Assembly: GCF_003573695.1 (NCBI RefSeq)
Contig: NC_039362.1
Coordinates: 4,128,929-4,192,928 of the forward strand
Direction: 5' to 3'
Source of the DNA: Papaver somniferum
Lineage: Eukaryota; Streptophyta; Magnoliopsida; Ranunculales; Papaveraceae
Length of the DNA: 64,000 bases
Of this stretch, positions 56,670 to 64,000 are shown one piece after another. Made by a program: the position numbers and the translations under genes. Position 1 is the stretch's first letter, and every line of letters begins with the position of its first letter. The notes under the pieces are model-generated. The model was not told where the DNA came from. It saw nothing but the letters and a program-made list of their open reading frames with translations, and did not search any database.

Positions 56670-58370
56670 TCAACTCGAATCATATAGCAATAGCCGAAAT
56701 AATTGCGGGTTATCGAAACCAAATAGAGCTATCACAAGTAAAAGGAAACTGCAGTGAACCAAGAAAATGTACAAGACTAGCATGCCCTTACCTAGTTTCT
56801 GGATAACTATCTCTAATTGCGGTTCAGGTTCAGGTTCTATGAAGGGGTCTAAATAGAATATTTTCCTCGGATGCATTTCCTCATATGTTAGATCCAAATT
56901 ATTAGGTCTTAGAGTCTGGAAAAACTCAAATAAGAACTTAGAATCACAAAATAATAACCTAAATAACTGAGGATCCTCTAAGTCAATCAGGTTTGACTTA
57001 CATAATTGACCACAGTGAGAGTAGTGGTCATTCTTAGGAAAATGTGTCGATTTTATTAACCTAAAGTACTTAGGCTTACTCTCATCACTTAATATTCGAC
57101 TCATTTTAAATACAAACGTTCCCACATTTGGAAGAAAACTATTTGGTGGGAAAACAAAATCGATCTGGGTATCATATCCTGGGTAAACCACATCAACCAT
57201 AGGATGGGTTTCTAACGACTGAAATTCCTTATGGACATTATGAGGTTCGGGGGAGCGAGTATGAAGATAATCTTGTACGATGGTTGAGGCATTGATTTCA
57301 AGTCCCAAGTGAGGGACCTTTCTAAGAGTTAAAGCATATGGAGAATGATAATCACCCCCAAACTTAGAGTTTTCAGTGTCTCTAGTTAGACTAGTCACAA
57401 TCTCCCTAATTTCTAGGTCATCAGATTCCTGAAAATGGGCAATTGATTCTTCTAAGTCAGGTTCATCCTCATTAATCTCTACGAGTTCATCTAAGACTAT
57501 TGTTTCTAAATCGTACGACTCTAAAACAGTATTCTCAGGATAAAACCGCTCCTCGAAACCATCATCGATTACAGTTTCTAAATCGTTCGACTCGAAAAAA
57601 GTAGTCTCAAGATAAACCGGTTCCTCTAAACCTTTATCGGATTCGTAAACAGGACATACTACATCGTCTAAATCGGGGGTATCTCTAGTCAAATCCTCGT
57701 CCTTTTGAATAAGTGAATAATTGTTAAAATTATTAGGATCTGATTCTTCATCAGCACTATCCTCATCATCATCATCATCATTGTAACATGAAAATGGTTG
57801 AACCTCATCTAAAAAAGTAGTGTTACCAATTTTAACCTCGGCATCTTGATTATGCAAATAACTATCCTCATTTTCAAGGGTACTATTGGAAACACTATAT
57901 TGGAAAGTAAGATTATTTCGAGCAAGTATTTCGTTCATCTCAGCCATCAACTTGAGGGATTCCTCTATAGAAAGTTCACTCATTATTGTAGTTCTTTCGT
58001 CTATAATTACACAATTCATCTCAGCTAACTTACGCGTCGACTCAGCTAACTCCCTGAGGGACTCTTCTAAAGGAGGAATAGGAACAAAGGGATCATAAAA
58101 AGGACTACTTTTTAATAGTTTGATTGTATCCTCTAGAGACGAAGAACTAGTATTATAATCTTCTTGCTCGTATGACTGATGCGCGTGCAGATAGTAATTG
58201 GGCTCACCATGGTATGAACCATAACCTTGAAAAGGTTGGCATCCCCAGCCACTATTCTCGCTATGGTCATAATACTGATGATGTCCATATTCAAATTCAG
58301 GTCGATATTCATTGTGTTGGCTTCTATCATACCAGTTCGACATTCTTAATTGCAAGGGAATTCTACACAA
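56670..58370 (-). CDS. 566-aa protein of unknown function carried by a non-autonomous LTR retrotransposon
   Basis: Intact from ATG at 58370 to stop at 56670. Residues 1-75 are Tyr/His/Gly-rich (YRPEFEYGHHQYYDHSENSG). Residues 78-170 are helix-forming with repeated LRELAESTRKLAEMN and ESLKLMAEMNEILARN, likely coiled coil. Residues 200-330 are strongly acidic (DDDDDEDSADEESDP) with imperfect repeats around ESxDLETxxxD. Near the C-terminus is one hydrophobic segment (MLVLYIFLVHCSFLLLVIAL), a possible membrane helix, after which FDNPQLFRLLLYDS repeats the earlier LEDPQLFRLLFCDS. No CCHC, protease or RT motif. It could be a highly divergent gag-like or env-like protein, or a trans-acting partner. 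Being the only undamaged long frame in the window suggests recent function or recent insertion. Confidence 0.75.
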   Translation of the reverse strand: MCRIPLQLRMSNWYDRSQHNEYRPEFEYGHHQYYDHSENSGWGCQPFQGYGSYHGEPNYYLHAHQSYEQEDYNTSSSSLEDTIKLLKSSPFYDPFVPIPPLEESLRELAESTRKLAEMNCVIIDERTTIMSELSIEESLKLMAEMNEILARNNLTFQYSVSNSTLENEDSYLHNQDAEVKIGNTTFLDEVQPFSCYNDDDDDEDSADEESDPNNFNNYSLIQKDEDLTRDTPDLDDVVCPVYESDKGLEEPVYLETTFFESNDLETVIDDGFEERFYPENTVLESYDLETIVLDELVEINEDEPDLEESIAHFQESDDLEIREIVTSLTRDTENSKFGGDYHSPYALTLRKVPHLGLEINASTIVQDYLHTRSPEPHNVHKEFQSLETHPMVDVVYPGYDTQIDFVFPPNSFLPNVGTFVFKMSRILSDESKPKYFRLIKSTHFPKNDHYSHCGQLCKSNLIDLEDPQLFRLLFCDSKFLFEFFQTLRPNNLDLTYEEMHPRKIFYLDPFIEPEPEPQLEIVIQKLGKGMLVLYIFLVHCSFLLLVIALFGFDNPQLFRLLLYDSS

Positions 58371-59370
58371 TCACAAACAAGGATGACTCGACTTCACCAA
58401 AGCAAACCTAAAGATTTCTAGCAAACAAAAAGCATGATGGCTCCACTTAGATTGTCACTAGACCAGCTTTTATTCTTTCGAAAAGGAACTCGTTGCAATT
58501 TGAGCAAACCCCTCTGGAATCAATCCGATTCAAAGTAAGTTGAATTGAGGCGAGGGAAGCTCATTGGAGCTTTGATACCCAAGGCCTCACCGCTATCACA
58601 AGGAAGCGCAGTCACGCATTCAACTCACAGAAACCATCATGAACTTTGGAGTGTGCTTAAAGAGCAACCAATATTTTTCGAACGAGTTTCCTATTAAGCT
58701 CGTTACCCTATAGGTCTCGTTCTATTCCAAATTTTAAGCTTGGGTTCGCGTTAGGTTTCGCTTTCCTAAGGCGGGCAAGAAGGGAGCGGTGATGAAATCC
58801 GAACCCTTATCTTGTATTGGCCAGGCCTTGCCCTTTACTAGGAATTTAAAAACAGTACAAATTTGTCCTTAATCAATGAATCACCTTAAGTCAGACAGTA
58901 ACTCGCTTACAGGAGATTCGCGAGTGTTTCGATGGACTTACCTCCCGTACCATACGGGGGACGAACCGTTGAAGTCGACTCGGGCCACGACTCCTATGTC
59001 ATGTACGAACCCGATGGGCCGAGACGATATTGTAATCGTCGTCCTTCCCTGCAAACAGTTTATTTTTAATTTTTTTTTTATATTATAAGACCCTTCCGTA
59101 GGGTTAAAAAAATGTCCAAAAGTCCAAAATAAAGTCCAAATAAAAAGTCCAAAAATTATGAAAAATAAAGCCTATTTACAAAAAAAATAAAATAAAATCC
59201 TAAAAAAAATTATGTCTTTTTTTTCTTCTCTTTTAGCTTTTAGCTTTAAGATTTTTGTTCCCAAGTCCTTAGTATTCCACTTCGAACCTGTAAATCAAAG
59301 ACACAAAAAGAAACGTAAAAAGGAACAAATAATAGTAAAAAAAAAAACTAAAAACAAATCTATAAACAAG
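58371..59370. other. 5' leader of the non-autonomous element
   Basis: About 1 kb between primer site and ORF on the minus strand, without a long frame. A-rich plus-strand tracts at 59100-59200. A CG-richer block at 58920-59050 is conserved-looking but unassigned. Confidence 0.6.
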
Positions 59371-59389
59371 TCCGCGTCGGCGGCGCCAT
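59371..59389 (-). other. Primer-binding-site candidate of the non-autonomous element
   Basis: Minus strand TGGCGCCGCCGACGCGGAC starts three bases after the 5' LTR end. It shares the TGGCGCCG start with the tRNA-Asp-type site of the gypsy element at 39707, suggesting gypsy enzymes mobilise it. Confidence 0.7.
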
Positions 59390-59391
59390 TT

Positions 59392-60873
59392 TGTTGTAAT
59401 ATTTCGATTGCGGTAAATAAGAGTTCGATGCTCGGACTTGAAAAGATTTTTAAAACAAAAATATATACACAATATTTGTCACATGATCAAGAGATACTGG
59501 GACTCAGGATTTCACCAATTCTTATACTCATGCGATTCAATTATTAATTCTAGACAATTAAAGCTTATATTATAACAAATATCGACTCTTACTTTGCCAA
59601 AAATAGATTTTGTAAGTATTATATGTAAATCATAAGCATGATGCATCAAGAATCTCATGGATTAAGCATACATCATCAGACAAAATCACAAATAATCAAT
59701 AAAAATCATAATTCAATTCATAATAGTGCAAATAGTCATAAAAGAATTAAATAAAATTAATCATGCATAAAGAATGGTTTCCTCCATCATCCCAGTATTG
59801 GGGTTTAGCTACTCATAATAATCATGTTCTCAAAATACATACTTGATGCTAAAAATATGATTAAAAGAGTGAAAAATATAATACAGTGAAACTATGACCT
59901 TCTTTAAGCGTCCAGAAAAGAACGATACCTCAGCGCTGCTGTTGATTAGAGACGCTGGTCTGCTGCTGTTGAATGTCTGCTGCTGCTACTGTTGAAGAAC
60001 GACGGCCCTGGAGGGTCCGTTCTTCGTCTTCTTCTTCCTCCTCGAGCAGCAGCAGGAAGCTTTCCTGTAGCTTCCTGTTCTTCGTCTTCCAGCCTCTCTG
60101 CTGCGTCTCTGTGGTCTCTAAACTTCCCCAAACTTCTTGATAATCTTCTCTCACTTCTCTCCACCTCTTATATACCTCACAGCTCAAAGAAATCCCGATA
60201 GAATCTCTATTTTTTCTTTCTTCCAAAGTCTCGGAAAATACTGCTCAAAGCTATTCGTACGCGTCTGTTAGCTATAAACTTTCCACCAAACTCTTATCAA
60301 GACTTGAACAGGACCTAGTACGTAACTATCCAGCGTAAAACTCTCACAAAATCTTTCATACAAATCCTTGAAACTAGACAGAACAATACGTATCCTGTTT
60401 GGACTTTGATCGCTTCTCCCAGTCATTCCAGCCCAAGTTGATCGATAAAATCACTTGCATACAGTCTGTTTAGTCTTAACAGGCCTAGCCCAATTGATTT
60501 CAGGGATTTAATCTCCCTCAAAACTGCCCAGAAATCCAACAACAAGTTATCAGACATGAACTTTAGTTTTCCCGCCAAATTCCATTATTTGAACTTTGAA
60601 TGTGGTGTCCCCTTAACCAGACTGGGAGTCCCTTTAGCATGTGCCTTGAAACGGGGTGCCCCTTAGTAATTAGGTTATCCCTTATCCAAAGTGAGAGTTC
60701 GTATAGTAATTTTCTCCCACGGACGCAAAGACCACTTTTTTAGCCAATTTCACCGCAAAAGCTTATTTCTCCAAAAATACCTACAGGGACATAAAAAGTC
60801 ATAATAAATATAAAATCGAGCACTAATAATATATACAATTGAGATTATAAAAGACACAAAAATGTGCCTATCA
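59392..60873 (-). repeat. 5' LTR of the non-autonomous element
   Basis: 1482 bp, TGTTGTAATATTTCG to GTGCCTATCA, the unpatched version of the outer LTR. Confidence 0.93.
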
Positions 60874-61494
60874 CAGGTCCATCCACAAAAGTCTAGTAAC
60901 ATGAGGTCTAAAGTTTTAAAGAAAAAAGAAAATTGGACCTAAAATTTTATTCCCAGGTCCTATACATGTGCGAGATACATGAGACATATTTTAAATTCCC
61001 AAAACACCCTCATGTATATAAAAACAGGGTAAGTAAATTTCATTTCATTTTTTCTCTTTTCATTTCAATCTCTCAGATCCAAATCGGAGAGCAGCTAGAA
61101 GAAGGAAAAAATTCTTGGGTTTTAATCGTCGAACGCGAGATTATTTATTTCAATCTTGTTTCATTAGCCGAGATTTAGTTAGTTTTAATGTTGTCTCATA
61201 TTTTTTTGAAACTATTTGGATTTGATTTTCAGTCTAATGGCGAAATCAATTGAGATACTGTATATGAAGTTGTTGCTTCCTACATATCAAGAAAATCAGC
61301 TAAGAATTAGTCAATGTATTTGGTTTGTATTTGATTCCTATGTTGATTTTTCAATTCATCTTAGTCTGTTGTTGGAGATCTCATATTTAGTTCGGATCTA
61401 GATAGATAATCATGTTTTATATACATTTCGTTAGTAGATATGATATTTTACTTTCATTTTGTTGGGTTTTTTGTTTGTTTTTGTGTATTAACCA

Positions 61495-63085
61495 TCAGTA
61501 CATATATGATGTACTGATGGTTTTTGATGAAAATAGTTCAGATCTAAACGTAAATAATAAATTTGTTGTTGTTTGAGATTGTTTGATCCAGCAATAAATA
61601 TATGATATTTTTCTCCAGGTATGTTTTCTAATCATCTTCTTTGATTATTTTGTTTGTTTTATTCTTTTGATTTGTTTTTCGATTGTATTATGAAGATCAA
61701 ATCGATTTTCATGACGCTTTTATGTTTTTAGCTTTGTTACAGTTTGGTTTTGTGTATGAATTGACAGTACCTATACGGCGTACTGATATAAAATTCTTTT
61801 GATTATGTTTTAATCAGATTTTTGCCACTGTTTTTGGGTTTGATCCATGAGTATGTAAGTGTAACACTGAAATATGTGCTTTGATTCGGTTATATTCATC
61901 GTTTCATCAATTCTTCTTTACATGAAGTTTATTTTTAGTTCATGATTATGCAGTACGTATATAGCGTACTGATAGAAACTTTTTTTGATTCTGTTTTATT
62001 CAGAGTTTTGGGTTCCATCCATGAGTACGTATGTGTAATACTGAACTATGTTCTTTGACTTTTAGTTATAAATCAGAGGTACATATATGGAATACTAAAA
62101 AGAACTGCTTTAATTATGTTATGTTCGTAGATTCATCGGTCTTTTCTTATCTTGGAGTTGATTTAGATAATGAATCAGCAATTCATATATGGATTACCTA
62201 AAGGTAACATGATTTTTTGTTTTGTTTTTACAGGTTCGTTGTTTTTCGTCGTAGTGGACTATAATTCGATTGATAATTTTTCAGGTTAGTTTCATGTAAA
62301 ATGAGCAGTATTATTTTGATGTGTTCAATGTTTTGTATGTACGAGAGCAGTATTACTTTGATGTGTTCAATGTTTCGTGTATATATGCACGGTTCGTAAT
62401 TGCTTGTTAATACATTAGATTATCTAGAATTGTAATTAGCTGAATCAGTGCATATTGCATGTACTACTCATTTTTATCCGTTGTTCATCATGGTTGTGTC
62501 AATATTGTTATGTTTTGCTCGCATTTATTCAAGATGTCTATATCTAGTCCAAACACTAGGAACTTTTTTGAGTATACCATTTATTAACTGCAAATTAACT
62601 AGTTTTATTTTCAGTATATCATTTATGTACTGCAAATTCATAGTGTCTAACACACAGATTCATATATGTAAGCATAAGAATGGTTTTTTAATGAGTGTGG
62701 AAGTTATGTACTGAAAATTCTGACCCTTTTTTTCGGTTTCAATTTGTGTAGCTTTTTAGTTTCTGAGAGTATATCATATATGTACTCTTATATTTTGCAG
62801 GTTTTTTATCCACTAGCATATGCTTAGTTCCTGGAGAAGATGTTGCATTAGTTCCTGGAGAAGATGTTGCTGCTTGGTCCTCTTCAAATAAGGATTAGCT
62901 CATGATGTTGATTTCTTATTCAAGAACTTTCATCAGTTTTTGAATTATGTAATAGGGAATCTATCTCCTAAAACATTGTTGCGCTGCTGATTTGAACAGT
63001 AAAAGATAAGAAAAAACTATCGATGTATCATATTGGTTAAAATAAAACAGGGTTTTTTCAGTACATCATATATGTACTACTAATT
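61495..63085. repeat. Dispersed palindrome array CAGTAC-n-GTACTG (element D)
   Basis: Units cagtacatatatgatgtact (61497), cagtacctatacggcgtact (61767), cagtacgtatatagcgtact (61952), and variants agtatatcatatatgtactc (62767) and agtacatcatatatgtacta (63060). Spacing is wider than in the other arrays (about 185-270 bp at first), but the unit structure is the same. Confidence 0.75.
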
Positions 63086-63409
63086 CATACCATTTTATGC
63101 TACTTTTTCAGCAAACACATATGTAGACTTCTTCTCAAACTTCACAAATCAGAACGTCTAGGTATTCTACTATGTTTTTTATTATTATATATGTAGATAA
63201 ATTAGGTTTCTTTATGGGAGAGAGAATAATATCGAATTATATTAGATATTAAAGGTGTGCAGGCACACATGTTTGGCAACAAGGAGTTTCTGGTCATTTC
63301 CATGTTTTGGTTAAATATGGACCTGTAGATAACTAATTAATCCGGTTGGACCCTATTATAAATAACCTTATGGGCTTAGGACCAAACAAGAAATTTTCCT
63401 TATTTTTTT

Positions 63410-64000
63410 AGAAGTTGTTTACAAGAGGTTTATTGTTGGTCTTCTGCAATTAATATGGCATCATACCATGACAGTAGTAGCTAGGTTGAGACACAGGCCC
63501 AAACAACGGATCGAAAAACATTGAGGTAAACCAAAGAGAATCGAAAGAAACAGTCATGGTACAACAGCGAAATTTCTCGTGGCAATCCAAAGAGTTGATG
63601 CGTCGTGTTACATGCTCTGCCAAACTCGGAATTTTATTAGGTTAGCCAAGCCAAGGAGATTTAAAGATTGGTTTTGAAATTTAGCATTTGCTGAGGGTAA
63701 CCGTCCCAAAATTTGAATGGGTTTTCATGAAATTTTGAATGCGTTTAGATGTAATGGTTCTCATGAATGAAGCTTTTATGAAACCTTGGTTGTATGTTGA
63801 ACTTCAACTGTGTAAAATACAATGTCTGTTACATGAACTGCAACTGTTTGACAAAATACTCCAATGAAAAAATCGATATGAGTGTCTCATTTGTTGTGCG
63901 ATTGTGCTTAATTGAAGAAAATCGCAGTTGAATATCTTAATAGAGAGATAACGAAGAGTAGTACTCATCATTGAAAGCAAACCGTTCAACTCGGTGTTTA
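63410..64000. repeat. Segmental duplication, copy 2 (right part)
   Basis: Nearly identical to 47100-47690 and cut only by the window end. Frames inside both copies are identical and non-significant. Confidence 0.93.

Larger units (their letters stand above)
52069..60873 (-). mobile_element. Non-autonomous LTR retrotransposon with three LTRs and one long ORF
   Basis: The perfect 5-bp duplication caggt (52064-52068, 60874-60878) flanks outer LTRs that start TGTT(A/G)TAATATTTCG and end GTGCCTATCA. On the minus strand: 5' LTR (right), primer-site-like TGGCGCCGCCGACGCGGAC, leader, a 566-codon ORF, non-coding 3' part, then a second LTR-like copy (54122-55365), a second partial copy of the 3' internal region (53508-54121) and the 3' LTR. 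No protease, RT or integrase is encoded, so it must use proteins of another element. The outer LTRs are nearly identical apart from one replaced patch, so the insertion is recent. Confidence 0.9.
52020..63399 (+). mobile_element. Mutator-like element D (about 2.6 kb), split by an LTR retrotransposon
   Basis: It interrupts the duplicated block: the flanks ttatttttt (52010-52018 and 63400-63408) are a likely 9-bp duplication, though T-rich. The right end reads (reverse complement) GGAAAATTTCTTGTTTGG, similar in style to the GGGAAAATTAGGC ends of A and B. The left arm is only about 50 bp before the LTR retrotransposon. Inside: TATA-like and CT-rich leader (61010-61090), an ORF-like start, AG/GT-bordered segments, and a palindrome array. 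No transposase. Confidence 0.6.

Overview
The window is nuclear DNA of a flowering plant. The evidence is a spliced cytosolic ribosomal protein eL39 gene, a nuclear tRNA-Val(AAC), a LYR-family pseudogene, and dense nested plant transposons (Ty3/gypsy, Ty1/copia, hAT, Mutator-like). A eudicot is likely and a poppy-family genome is possible, but the species call is a guess. Only three things look intact as genes: eL39 (43872-44216, three exons), tRNA-Val (46514-46587, minus) and a 566-codon open frame inside a non-autonomous LTR retrotransposon (56670-58370, minus).

Layout. 1 to about 7930: the 5' two-thirds of a decayed minus-strand Ty3/gypsy element of the dual-RNase-H (Tat-like) type, with its 5' LTR on the right and a 1.2-kb hAT derivative (exact 8-bp target duplication) in the gag/protease junction. 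8419-12316: two fragments of an unusual non-LTR retrotransposon family placed tail to tail. The larger (minus) has an N-terminal zinc finger, an RT, a CCHC-like knuckle and a PD...D restriction-like endonuclease, the order seen in R2-type elements rather than the L1/RTE types expected in plants. 12907-43676: a nest whose outermost layer appears to be a hAT element (near-identical 8-bp duplications, 7/8). Inside it is a Mutator-like element A (13276-42840). A holds a copia element (17252-29112, itself carrying Mutator-like element B and a 713-bp hAT) and a 41-bp-TIR element C (29831-42696). C in turn holds a complete 11.6-kb gypsy element (30010-41610, TSD ttaag).

The nest ends 204 bp upstream of the eL39 start codon. 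44217-52018 is host-like sequence with duplicated blocks, the tRNA, a LYR pseudogene and a small palindrome-rich element next to a truncated tRNA copy. About 52020-63399 is another element (D), interrupted by a three-LTR non-autonomous retrotransposon (52069-60873, TSD caggt). 63410-64000 resumes the duplicated block seen at 47100-47690.

Main unexplained pattern: at least five sequence-unrelated non-autonomous elements each carry an array of short palindromes (GTGTAACT/AGTTACAC, TGCATAAC/GTTATGCA, TTCGGCTCA/TGAGCCGAA, AACGCTATT/AATAGCGTT, CAGTAC/GTACTG). The motif differs by family but the organisation is the same. Everything was read by eye; no alignment or database search was run, so boundaries given as 'about' are approximate.
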